Below, piece after piece: positions 24,882 to 34,879 of a stretch of 64,000 bases of DNA. Below the pieces are notes generated by a model. That model was not told the DNA's origin, made no database searches, and worked only from the letters and a program-made list of their open reading frames with translations. Every line of letters begins with the position of its first letter. The stretch's first letter is position 1. A program made the translations under genes and the position numbers. The stretch is taken from positions 331,836,177-331,900,176 of the forward strand of contig NC_090448.1 in NCBI RefSeq assembly GCF_031143425.1, written 5' to 3'. This DNA is from Pleurodeles waltl. Its lineage: Eukaryota > Chordata > Amphibia > Caudata > Salamandridae.

Positions 24882-25543
24882 ATTACAACCACTGCAGATG
24901 AATAGGAGATGGAGATATCCCCCCGTGCACAGACCCCAGGTGGACTTGGCAAAAATGGAGGACAGGCACATTATTCTCACCTACAGACTTGACAGGGCCA
25001 CAATCACGGAGCTGTGTGCCCAATTGGAGCTAGACCTGATATCTGCTATCCATCACCCCACTGGGATCCTTCCTCTTGTGCAAGTCCTATCTGTGCTTCA
25101 TTTCTTGGCAACTGGTTCTTTCCAAGTGACAGTGGGCTTGGCAGCAGGAATGTCACAGGCAATGCTCTCAATAGTGCTGACCAGAGTGTTGTCTGCCCTG
25201 ATTAAACACATGCGCAGCTACATTGTTTTCCCCCAGGTTGAGGATTTGGCCACAGTTAAAGCTGACTTCTATGCAATGGCACATATCCCCAACATAATTG
25301 GGGCCATTGATGGTACACATATTGCATTTCCCCCCCCCTCAAACCCCTGGAGAAATGAACAGGTGTTCATAAATCAAAAGAGCTTTCACTCTTTGAATGT
25401 GCTGATAGTGTGCCTGGCGGACCAGTACATCTCCCATGTCAATGGAAAGTATCCTGGGTCTGTGCATGATGCCTTTATCCTGAGGAATAGCAGCCTCCCA
25501 TATGTGATGGCTCAACTCCAGAGGCACCGGGTATGGCTAATAG
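24882..25543 (+). CDS. HARBI1-like: Harbinger transposase exon 2 (HARBI1-like DDE core)
   Basis: The acceptor is GCCCCCTAG at 24873-24881. Phase 2 from exon 1 gives CGA and then an open frame. The exon holds the basic patch NRRWRYPP, a helical N-terminal domain (ILTYRLDRATITEL onward) and the first two catalytic acids of the DDE nuclease. These are D171 in IGAIDGTHIAF and D224 in GSVHDAF, numbered on the 375-residue spliced protein. It ends ATGGCTAATAG at a GTGAGC donor. Similarity to HARBI1 and Harbinger transposases is strong throughout. The frame is also open upstream to an ATG at 24826, which would give an alternative unspliced start. Confidence 0.88.
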
Positions 25544-25642
25544 GTGAGCCCATGGTTCCCACCCAGTATATGTTGGTCTATGTGTATGGAGTGGGCCCTA
25601 AGGGTTAGTGTTTGGATAACAGATATCCCTCGATATTTGCAG
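25544..25642 (+). other. 99-nt transposase intron
   Basis: GTGAGC…TTTGCAG, 99 nt, divisible by three and carrying an in-frame stop at 25606-25608. Removing it restores the conserved G-D-S-G-Y-P; retaining it truncates the nuclease before its third catalytic residue. An intron at the same codon position is visible in the transposase remnant at 38393-38880. Confidence 0.85.
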
Positions 25643-26025
25643 GTGACTCTGGTTACCCCAAACTCTCATGGCTACTGACCCCTGTGAGGAATCCCAGGGC
25701 AAGGGCAGAGGAATGTTACAATGAGGCACCTAGGCGAACAAGAAGAATAATCGAGAGGACATTCGGCCTCCTGAAGGCCTGGTTTCGGTGCCTCCATTTA
25801 ACAGGTGGTTCCCTGTGCTACTCACTCAAGAAGGTCTGCCAGATCATCGTGGCATGCTGTATGTTGCACAACCTTGCCTTGAGACGTCAGGTGCCTTTTC
25901 TGCAGGAGGATGAGGCTGGAGATGGGCATGTGGCAGCAATGGACCCTGTGCACAGTGACGAAGAGGAGGCAGAAGATGAGGATGAGGACAACAGAACAGC
26001 AATCATTCAACAGTACTTCCAGTGA
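25643..26025 (+). CDS. HARBI1-like: Harbinger transposase exon 3 (third DDE residue)
   Basis: The acceptor ATATTTGCAG precedes GTGACTCTGGTTACC, so the junction encodes W-L-I-G-D-S-G-Y-P, a hallmark of HARBI1-family nucleases split between the two exons. The third catalytic acid is E286 in RRIIERTFGLLK. The exon continues through CCMLHNLALRR to an acidic tail (EDEDED) and stops at 26023-26025. Exons 1-3 total 1128 bp, or 375 codons plus stop, the usual size for this family. All three acids are present and no frameshift is seen. Confidence 0.88.
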
Positions 26026-26497
26026 CACACAGGTAGGACACTGTAACTTCACCTTCGATTGACAGTTTTGTGTTGGACATTGTACATGGCAGGCTGTTTT
26101 TCACACTACTATGGACACTTACTGAACCCTTTGGCATCTCTATTTGCAGATATCTGTGCCCCACTCTGACTCATGGAGTGTTGACTGCAGCCAGCTACAG
26201 GTCATACCTATGTATTCATTACTGTAGAGTTGAATTGCAATGTTTACAGCTTGTTAAACAAATACATAGTTCAATCAATTGACAGACTTTTTTAGTTTTA
26301 CCAAGGGTGTTATTTAGGTGCTAATAAGTGGAGGGGAATGTGCAATGGGCTGGGTTGCTGATGGAGGAAAGTCCAGGGTAGAGTCCACTATTTGTTTTAG
26401 AGGTGCATTGTCCAAGGGGGCATAGGAAGTGAAGCAATGGTAGATCAATGTGGACAGGGTGACAAAGTGGGACACAAGGGTGACAATCAGAAGAGTC

Positions 26498-27322
26498 TTA
26501 TTTCCTGGTGGGTGTCTTGGAAATGTTCTCTGGCTTCTGCCTGGATCTCAGGGACCGTTTGCGGGGTGGTTCTCCTTCTGCAGGGGGAGGGGTGCTGGTG
26601 GCCTGTTGTTCCTGTGGCGGGGCCTCCTGTCCACTAGCGGCAGCGGAGGTGAAGGGCTGTTCATCGGTGTGGCTAGTGTAGGGGACCCGTTGGTGTGCCA
26701 CTGCCTCCCTCATGGTGTTGCCCATGTCCCCCAGCACCCTTTGCAATGGTGCCAGGGTGGTGTGGATGTCCCTCAGGTTCTCCCGGATCCCCAGGTACTG
26801 TCCCTCCTTCAGCCGCTGGGTCTCCTGCAACTTGCCCAGTATCTGTCCCATCGTCTCCTGGGAATGGTGGTATGCTCCCAGGATGCTGGTGAGTGCCTCG
26901 TGGAGAGTAGGTTCCCTGGTCCGGTCTTCCCCCTGTTGCATAGTAGTTCTCCCAGCTTCCCTGTTGTCCTGTGCCTCTGTCCCCTGAACTGTGTGTCCAC
27001 TGCCACTGACCCCATGTCCCTGATTGTCTTGTGTTTGTTGGGTGTCCTGGGGCCCCTGTAGTTGTGACACTACTGCTGATTGACGTGTCCTGGGGGCAGA
27101 GGTATGGGCCCGCTGGGTGGGTGCTGTGGTGGTATTTCCTGAGGGGGAGGCTCTGTGGTGGTATGGGACTGTGCCTGGGTAGCCGCCTGTCCGGAGGTAC
27201 CTGATGGGCCAGGTTGGTCATCCAGATCCAGATCCTCTGTCATCACTGTGGGCCTCTTCTGGGGGGGGGGGCTCGATGTTGCTGGCACCTCCTCTCTGAT
27301 GACGTTGGATTGGATTGGGGAC
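26498..27322 (-). pseudogene. Harbinger Myb/SANT protein (MSDP), exon 2
   Basis: The acceptor TCCCCACAG precedes GTCCCCAATCC. The product has an acidic/Pro-rich linker (TEDLDLDDQPGPSGTSG), a coiled helical segment (LHEALTSILGAYHHSQETMG) and a basic C-terminus (PRKRSLRSRQK, a likely nuclear signal), stopping at 26498. A duplicated AATCC pentamer next to the acceptor shifts the frame, and a second shift is needed near 27065. The stop lies 472 bp from the transposase stop, so the two genes converge. Confidence 0.72.
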
Positions 27323-27663
27323 CTGTGGGGATGTAATAGCAGTGTTATAGTTTCTCTGTGTGACATCTTGTGCATGGGTATGTTGCCCTGTATGGTTGTT
27401 ATTGCCCTGCCTGCTTTGCCTTGTGTTAGTAGTTGGTGGGCTAGGTGATGGTCTCTAGTGTGCATGCTTTAGTGATAGTTGTCCATGCAGGTCTGTGATG
27501 GGTGTCCATGCATTGGTGTTGCATGCAGGGCTTGGTTTTAGGAGAGGTGGGTTGTGATGGTGGGGTGTGTGTGAGGTGATGAAGTGATGGGAGTGAGGGT
27601 GAGGGTGGGGTTGTATGTGATGGCATGCAGGTAGGGGGTGAAACTAGTAAAGATTTGACTTAC

Positions 27664-28052
27664 CAGAGTACAGTCCTCCTGCTACTCCTGCCACTCCTGC
27701 CAGCTCCTCAGGATTCATGTTTGCCAAGACTTGCTCCTCCCATGTTGTTAGTTGGGGGGGAGTAAGTGGGGGGAGAACCGCCACTCCTCTGTACTGCTAT
27801 CTGGTGTCTTGCTACTACGGAACACACCTTCCCCCATAGGTCGTTCCACCTCTTCCTGATGTCATCCCTTGTTCTTGGGTGCTGTCCTACGGCATTGACC
27901 CTGTCCACGATTCTCTGCCATAGCTTGATCTTCTTAGCAATGGATGTCTGCTGCACCTGTGATCCGAAGAGCTGTGGTTCTACCCTGATGATTTCCTCCA
28001 CCATGACCCTTAGCTCCTCCTCGGAGAATCTGGGGTGTCTTTGTGGTTCCAT
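27664..28052 (-). pseudogene. Harbinger Myb/SANT protein (MSDP), exon 1
   Basis: ATG at 28052, donor GTAAGT below 27664. The frame opens with a Myb/SANT-like trihelix domain: FSEEELRVMVEEI, KLWQRIVDRVNAVGQ and TRDDIRKRWNDLWGKV. Harbinger elements encode such a protein to bind the element ends and import the transposase. In the C-rich stretch 27745-27775 the frame must shift by one base to continue into QLTTWEEQVLANMNPEEL, which reaches the donor in phase 1. Without the shift translation stops shortly after. One-base slippage in the C7 run is the likely lesion. Confidence 0.8.
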
Positions 28053-28630
28053 GGGTGTAGTGTGAGTGGTGTGTTTGAGCGTGTGTGGGGTGATGTTTTG
28101 GGGTGTGTGCTGTAAGGTGCGTAAATGGTGTATGGCTGATGGTGTTTTGTGGCTCTGGTTCTGTGGGTGCTCTTGGTCTGTCTCTCTCAGTTGGCAATAT
28201 TTTTAGGTCGTAAGGGGTTGTTGGTTGTGTGGGTGTGTGCTTTATAGTGGTGTGGGTGTGGTGTGTGTATGTGTGTCAGGTGTGTGTAGTTTGAATAGTC
28301 CAATGTGGTGTTGTTTTGTATGTGTGTGTGTATTTTGAGCGCAGCGGTATGTACCGCCAATGGTTTACCACGGTTGAATGTCCGCCATGATGATTCGTGG
28401 GTCATAATGCTGGGGGCGTAGTTCTGTTGGCGTGACGGTGTGGATTTTGGTACTGCAAGTTTATCACTGACCTTTGGGCTGGCGGACTTGTGTGTGTGTC
28501 TGTACCGTGACGGATTGCTATGTGTGGGTCATAAAATGGGTAGCGGTAATTCGCCACGCCGGCGGTATGTTGGCGGCGGTCAGCATGGCAGTAAGTGGGA
28601 CTTACCGACAATGTCATAATGAGGGCCTTA

Positions 28631-29337
28631 GTAATTTTTGAAAATGCAATAGTTAATAATAAGTCCAAAATTAAAATATTGTTCTTTTGATAATGAGACT
28701 ATTCTTTGACCAAACTTCCTAGAAATATATTTGAAAAGCTTAAAGTAATCTGAGTATTAAATATAATATTTATCTGATTCCATACTCTTACCCAAAACTG
28801 AAATGTGAAAGAACTATCAAACAAGATATGTTTAAGGTCTGAAATTGGTGCATTATAGGACCAACAAGAGGACTAAAAATGAGGATTCATTCTATGCAAA
28901 GAAACTGGCATAATTATTAATCTGTTATATATGAAGAACAAAGTTTGGACAGCATTAGCTGCTCCGGAGGAGTTCCATATTTTAATCCAAAATGTATTCC
29001 ATAAAGAAGTGGAAAAGTTAACAATTAGCAAGGAGACAAAGCAAGGTAAAATCAGAACAAGAGGTCTCTTGGTAGCTTAGAGAAAGCCCTTTGGATTGAC
29101 CCCAGCAAATTACTCTGAACAACAGTCATACATAAAACATAGGGGGGCCTATTGTGTAGAGACTGTTGTACTCAGTGCGAGGTGGACCAAGACTGACAAC
29201 AACACTGAGACAGGTAAGACTCCAAAAGACTGGGAAGCAACAACAGAAGTCTTTCCCTTACCTGATCGGAATGGAGACCAAACAAGAGGTTACACTGTAA
29301 ATGGCGAGGGACGGCAACAGACAGTGGACCGAATTTA
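28631..29337. other. Intronic interval with flank repeat
   Basis: AT-rich, non-coding. 29020-29091 repeats landmarks of 19804-19968 on the other side of the Harbinger element (AAGGAGACAA; AACAAGAGG.CTCTT.GTAG). Confidence 0.5.
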
Positions 29338-29967
29338 GGGGGTGATTCTAACATTGGCGGGCGGCGGAGGCCGCCCGCCAATGTTCCCCCGACAAAATAC
29401 CGCTCCGCGGTCACAAGACCGCTGAGGGTATTTTGAGATTTGCCCTGGGCTGGCAGGCGGCCGCCAAAAGGCCGCCCGCCAGCCCAGGGCAAATCTACCT
29501 TCCCACGAGGACGCCGGCTCCGAATGGAGCCGGCGTAGTGGGAAGGTGCGACGGGTGCAGTTGCACCCGTCGCGTATTTCAGTGTCTGCTTTGCAGACAC
29601 TGAAATACTTTGCGGGGCCCTCTTACAGGGGCCCCTGCAGTGCCCATGCCATTAGCATGGGCACTGCAGGGGCCCCCAGGGGCCCCGCAGCACCCCCTAC
29701 CGCCATCCTGTTCCTGGCGGGAGACCCGTCAGGAACAGGATGGCGGTAGGGGGTGTCAGAATCCCCATGGCGGCGGAGCGCGCTCCGCCGCCATGGAGGA
29801 TTCCCCCGAGCAGCGGAAAGTCGGCGGGAGACCGCCGACTTTCCGTTTCTGACCGCGGCTGAACCGCCGCGGTCAGAATGCTCGAGGGAGCACCGCCAGC
29901 CTGTTGGCGGTGCTCCCGTGGTCGGTGACCCTGGCGGTCACCGGCCGCCAGGGTCAGAATGACCCCC
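29338..29967. mobile_element. Hairpin-chain MITE (630 bp, Harbinger-type ends)
   Basis: The left end is GGGGGTGATTCTAACATTGG and the complemented right end GGGGGTCATTCTGACCCTGG. They are flanked by a perfect TTA target duplication (29335-29337 and 29968-29970). Nearly all of the interior is at least a dozen consecutive hairpins, each a self-complementary block with a short loop, for example GCGACGGGTGCA/TGCACCCGTCGC and GTATTTCAGTGTCTGC/GCAGACACTGAAATAC. It is GC-rich and non-coding. Ends and target site match PIF/Harbinger, so it is probably mobilised by such a transposase. Confidence 0.85.
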
Positions 29968-30117
29968 TTAGAATGCAGAGAATCAGAGTGGAAGAATAAC
30001 CATGATACAGGACAGACACAACAGCAATCACACAAGCAGAAAAACAACACATGGAGTTTTGAGAAGGGCTTCAGCAATAAAGAGCAGGACTACAGGTATC
30101 AAGGGCAGGCTGGACGC

Positions 30118-30447
30118 AACAGGCACTGTAACAAATAATACCCCATTGGTACAGGGAACTGAAACTAGGATTCAGAGCAAGGATTTAGAAGCTGTACCCA
30201 ACAGGCACTATTACAAGAAATGCCCCATTGGTACAAGGAAACTGGAACAAGGATTCAGAGCAAGGAACTCGAGGCTGTAACCTACAGGCACTTGAACAAG
30301 AAATGCCCCTTTGGCACAGGGAAACTGGAACTAGGATACAGAGCTATTAACAGAAGGATGTACCCAACAGGCACTGGAACAAGTTATGCCCTGCTGGTAC
30401 ATGGGATCAACACAGGAATTCAGAAACAGGACAGAACAGAGATTCAG
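30118..30447. repeat. ~82-bp tandem repeat (four units)
   Basis: CAACAGGCACTG and variants start units at 30118, 30199, 30282 and 30365. Each contains AATGCCCCATTGGTACA and GGATTCAGAGCAAGG-like blocks. Open frames through it are not kept between units. Confidence 0.85.
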
Positions 30448-31139
30448 AACAAGGAAATAAGGGACCCGTTGCCTACTCAGCAAATATAAGGTCAGAAGTC
30501 CAACAGAAAAAACAGAGAAATCAAGATATCAGGCTACAAAGGAAGTTGAGACTGAGAAACAAGGAAAACACATAACACAATGCTGCTCAGGTTAGTCACA
30601 GGAAAAAAGGACACTGAAGAAAGCATTAATAGGAAACAGGAACTCCTCTCAAGGTATTAAGGGTTCAGTAATGCAGGTACCTGGAGAAGAAAACAGGAGC
30701 ATTCAGCATCAGCAATTAAAGTGTGTGTTCTGAAAGCAGAAGCCAGGCTTAAGTCCCTCCTCCATGCCCACAGCTACACAGAGTGATTGGAATGCAGAAC
30801 AGGTGTAAGTAGGCTACAACACAACCCAGATGAGAGCAGTCAAAGTCCCTCCTCCATTTGTTTGCCTGAAGGAGTGCACAGAGGTTCCAGGAAGCAACCA
30901 GTGCGCAGAACAAAAATCTGGAGGGGAACTCGGATCGGATCTTATTTCGTAATATGAGAGGGATTCATGCAAGGGAGCACGGGGGCATGTTGGGAATGGT
31001 AAGCTAGTGTTCCAAGTATAATAAGATTCATCCAAAGTCTCCACTCCTGCGCTCATGATCAGGTAAGGCCTACAAGTACTATAATGCGTTAGTAGTTGAT
31101 AAGTAAACCCTGGAATCACATTTAAAGTGGATTTGAATT
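30448..31139. other. Non-coding interval, no recognised feature
   Basis: Purine-rich sequence (AGGAAACAGGAAC-like) that may be a decayed extension of the preceding array. No gene. Confidence 0.45.
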
Positions 31140-31585
31140 CCAAATTGTTGGTAAGCCATTCAACAATGGGAAGGGGTCCCTAAGGGACCCCTTCCCCTTT
31201 GAGAATGTAAAAATATTATTTTGTAAGCTCTTAAAAAATGTAACTTAAATGTTTCATTTTCTTTTTTGAAATACATCCTGTTTTCCTTTACGGAAAATGG
31301 CCCGCATTGCAAAAAATATAAATGCTTTATTTAAAAGCAATCTCGGACATGGTGGTCTGCTGAAACCAACAGGTCATCACCACTGTGACGGCTGTGATTC
31401 CCAATGGATCGCAAATTGTGACCTATGTCATTGTTATTCATGAGGTAGATTGATTTACGACCTACCAGGAATCACTATTTGGAGATTAAAACGTCCATGC
31501 ATTAGGAACATTGATTTCCTATTTGTGATTTGGCGATAATTGCAATTAGGAAATCGGTGTTCAAAATGTTGGTGCATCTGGCCCT
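31140..31585 (-). mobile_element. Palindromic element, uninterrupted copy
   Basis: Read on the minus strand it begins GGGCCAGATGCACCAAC and follows 13155-13437 and then 17631 onward without the 4.2-kb insertion. It carries a central TTTTCC.TAAAGGAAAA palindrome and a hairpin GGGGTCCCTAAGGGACCCC near 31170-31195. It shows the empty site for the insertion. Confidence 0.7.
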
Positions 31586-33136
31586 TCAACTACTTTAGAC
31601 ACCAGTCAGCCTAAATCCGTGCCAAAGTGTGTGGAGCATATCACATAAAGTGAGCACTGTGAGCTTTAAGTTTAGAATTAGCTTCCACTGAGGAATTGTA
31701 GTGAGTGGGTATAGATGCATGAGGAGCTCTATGTCATAGGTGATGTGGTATCCTTTAGGGAAATGTAGTTTATTGTGTTAAATTGGGTTGAGGGCAATGG
31801 ACTATCCCACTACACCTGCCTACATTCACAGGTTATATCTAGAAAGTTAGATATTCTAGTGCAAAGGTTCTATATGATCTTCCTACTTCAATTACAAAGA
31901 ATGTTGCAGACGTGAAGAGTACATTATTTGCAACTATTTTTAAAGTGTGTGCAATGACTGGTTAACTCCAGAGTTCCAGGAAGCATAGCATATTGCTCCA
32001 CAAATATCCCATATAGAAATAGGACTGTGTGCCAGTGATAATCTAGAAATTTATTGGCAGATTGCCCTTTTGGATGCAGTGAGGAGATTGTTCTGCATAG
32101 GTGTGTAGGATTTCCTTCAGGCTTTAGTAAATGTACCGAGTGAGCAATCAAGATTTCAGCCATAATTCATCTGCTCTAGGAAGCATCATGTTACCACAAG
32201 GGCTATCTACTGAGATTTTGGGTGGGTTCCCACATGGAGCAAAGTAATGTGAAGTATTACTTTGATTTGCTTACCATTAATAATGCCTGAACTCATGGCA
32301 AAAAAAATGCCCAGTCCAAGTGCCTGTGCATTCTTTGTTCAGTGTGGATATGTGCACCTTAAAGAGCAGTCACGTTATACTGTATTTATTGATTCACAAC
32401 TGCCTTTGATAAGGTTGACTGATGAAAATTGTGCCCCACACTGCTTGCCAGAAATATTCCTGAGTGTCTCAATAAAATGTTAATTGTCTTACACACAGAC
32501 ACTTAGGCCCTCCATATAAGTGGCCACATAATTCTGATTGGACAAATACAATAGTTGCTAACCCCTGCTGAATTGTGAGATTCCTGGGAACACTGTGGAT
32601 CTCTTAACTTTCACCCTGTGTTATACTCCTACAGTGTGAGTGAAAAACGGGGGGTGGAATTAGGAATTGCTAACACAGTGGAATCTAGATATCCACTTTC
32701 CATGGCAAAACCTCAATCCACAGATGATTCTGAAGATCCAACCCGCAATCCTCGTTAATTCCGCAGCACAAGGGTTAGTGAGCCTTTAGCATCATTACCT
32801 TTGTTGGTAGGGAATTAGCACACCTTCACCCATGCCAGTCACACCGAGGCCCTTTATTGGATAAATATACAAGTAAAGACCTAAATAAATGTACCCAAAT
32901 GGAAAACAACCTCAAGCACAGGTGTGTTTTGGTAGCTTTGCTTTTTTCCTGTACATGTGAAATTTCAAGTCAATGTTCAAGGAAGTAAAAATGCACAGTC
33001 ATCCATTGGGCTCTAGTGCGTCATTCAAGCAAATAGACTTTTTTGTTTTAATAAAAAAAATTAAAGTTTTCACAATGTGTCAGAAGCAGTTAAGATTGTG
33101 CTGAAAAATCGAGCGGATACCCCTCGATAGAATTTA
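31586..33136. other. Non-coding interval, no recognised feature
   Basis: Intronic DNA of average composition. No exon with PLB1 similarity and no recognised repeat. Confidence 0.45.
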
Positions 33137-33867
33137 GGGCCAGATGTATGAACAAACCCCTTTGTGAATTGCAAATAGCGATTTTTAAGAAATCGCTATT
33201 TCTGAGTCGCAATATGTAATGTAACATAATTGCGATTCGGATTTAGCCATTTCTTAAAATTCGCTAATGCAATTTGCGAGGCCCAAATACCGAATCGCAA
33301 AAAATTTGCGATTCAGTATTTGAAAATCGCAAATTGCAAGAACGCACACCTGGCAGAGCCTGATGACATCACAAGCAGGAAGTGAGTCGTCCCAGGCAGT
33401 TTGCAGGTGCCACACCCAAAGGAGCACTGAGAGAGACACAGCCCAGCCACAGGGAGCAAGTCTGTGAGCAAGGTAGGACTTCACATCAGCATGGACAACT
33501 CTGCAAATGGAAAGGAGAAGGGAGAGAGGAAGAGAAAACTGAAGTTCAGTCAGCAGGAACTGGAGGTGCTCACTGAGGAGGTGGTGAGGAGTCATGACCA
33601 GCTGTTCGTAAAGAGCTTACTCCAGGTCCCAGAGAGTGAGAAGCGCAAACTCTGGGCGGACATACAAACCAAAATCTGCCCTGTGGGGGTTGTGCAGCTC
33701 TCAGTGGAGGAGATTAGAAAGAGGTGGTACGACCTGTGTTCCCATGCCAAGGAGAGGGTGGCCAGAAGACTACAGGAGGCAAGAAGCACAGGAGGCGGAC
33801 CATCCACCCAGACACCCTCCACCCCCATAAAATACCTGGTGGAGTCGACACTCCTCCAGAAGCTGTC
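33137..33867 (+). mobile_element. Partial Harbinger element of another subfamily
   Basis: Begins GGGCCAGATGTATGAAC after TTA (33134-33136), then hairpins such as GCAAATAGCGATTTTTAAGA with its complement, then a Myb/SANT gene. The right part is missing: near 33868 the sequence changes to hairpin-chain DNA. Confidence 0.65.
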
Positions 33868-33870
33868 AGT
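33491..33870 (+). pseudogene. Myb/SANT protein of a second Harbinger subfamily (truncated)
   Basis: ATG at 33491. A basic start (KEKGERKRKLKFS) is followed by the trihelix pattern QQELEVLTEEVVRSHDQLF, KRKLWADIQTKI and EEIRKRWYDLCSHAKERV, then STGGGPSTQTPST. This matches the first exon of Harbinger Myb/SANT proteins but differs clearly from the 28052-27664 protein. The frame runs on into unrelated hairpin sequence after about 33868, so the authentic 3' exon is lost. Confidence 0.75.
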
Positions 33871-34191
33871 GGGGCCGAATGGAGCCGGCGGAGTTGCAGG
33901 GGTGCGACGGGTGCAGTAGCACCCGTCGCGATTTTCACTGTCTGCAAAGCCCACGGGCCCCACGACACCCGTTCCCGCTGAAACAGGCTGGCGGGAAGGG
34001 GGTCGGAATCCCCTTGAGGATTCTCTGGGCCAGGGGAAATCCGGCGGTAAACCGCCGGATCCCCTTTTCTGACCGCGGCTTTACCGCCACGGTCAGAATG
34101 GCCCTGGAAGCACCGCCAGCCTGTTGGCGGTGCTTCGGTTGCCCTCCACCCTGGCGGTCAGAGACCGCCAGGGTTGGAATAAGGGCCTATG
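33868..34191. mobile_element. Partial hairpin-chain element
   Basis: The order GGAGCCGGCGG, GCGACGGGTGCAGTAGCACC, GACCGCGGCTTTACCGCCACG, GCACCGCCAGCCTGTTGGCG and CCCTGGCGGTCAGAGACCGC matches the right two-thirds of 29338-29967. It ends GGTTGGAATAAGGGCC. Confidence 0.75.
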
Positions 34192-34761
34192 TGTCCTGTA
34201 AATGAGGAGCCGAGGGTCGTGGTTGTAAGAGTGTAGGAATTGCAGTGTGGCCTAGGTGGCAACTGTATTAAAATTGTATATGAGGCCTTGAGTCGTGCTT
34301 TGATTTTTTTTTTTTAGTTTTCCTTATGTCTGACTAAGTCTAACTATTTTCCCTCTGTAGAACCACCCATGAATTGGAGGCCCTAATGTGCACTCTGCAG
34401 AGGCCATCATTATAGGGAGACTATGGTGGTCATTCCGAGTTTGGCGGACACATGCCCCTACGCCGACGGTGGCGATCCGACCGGCTACTGGCTGACGGTG
34501 CAGACCGCCTTAATACGACCATGGTGGTGAACATGCCAGCACACACCCAGTACACCGCCTGTACCACCAGTGTGGGCTGACCACCGATGATGGCGGATGC
34601 CATCTACAGGGTGGCGGAAAGGACCTTAGCGCCCACCGAATTAGGGATCAGCAAACCGCCACCATTTCCGGGGCGGGCCAAACTCCACTAAAAGCATGGT
34701 GGAAAGGAACAGTATAAAGGGAAACACTCACCGTAGGGACACAGAGGAGGCCGCCGACGAC

Positions 34762-34844
34762 ATGGAGAGTGAACTGGAGATCCTCCCGATGCTGGTACTT
34801 TCTATCCACCTCCAAGACATACAGCGCCGACCACAACGACAACG
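34762..34844 (+). pseudogene. Transposase exon 1 of the sister element
   Basis: An ATG-initiated 83-bp exon ending CAACG at donor GTGAGT (phase 2), coding MESELEILPMLVL and then IQRRPQRQR. Length, phase and the hydrophobic-then-basic layout equal those of 20731-20813. Its partner exons are gone, so it is a relic. Confidence 0.65.
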
Positions 34845-34879
34845 GTGAGTACACCGCCTACCAAACAAGGGAGGAAAGG

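Larger units (their letters stand above)
20403..28627 (+). mobile_element. PIF/Harbinger transposon with three genes (8.2 kb)
   Basis: Left end GGCCCTCATTACAACCCTGG; the right end, complemented, is GGCCCTCATTATGACATTG. They are flanked by TCA (20400-20402) and TTA (28628-28630), the 3-bp target site typical of the superfamily with one substitution. Inside are a + strand transposase in three exons, a minus-strand Myb/SANT gene at the right end (28052 to 26498), and a second minus-strand Myb/SANT-like gene (24480 to about 21881). The second gene lies wholly within the transposase's 4068-bp first intron. Standard Harbinger elements encode two proteins, so the third gene is notable. The transposase frame is intact after splicing; both Myb/SANT genes are broken. 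Confidence 0.88.

Noticed and set aside
24826..25608. 260-codon frame taken as a complete transposase
   Set aside because: It ends inside a 99-nt intron; splicing at 25544-25642 restores the conserved motif and the third catalytic residue, so the open frame is only one exon plus intron.
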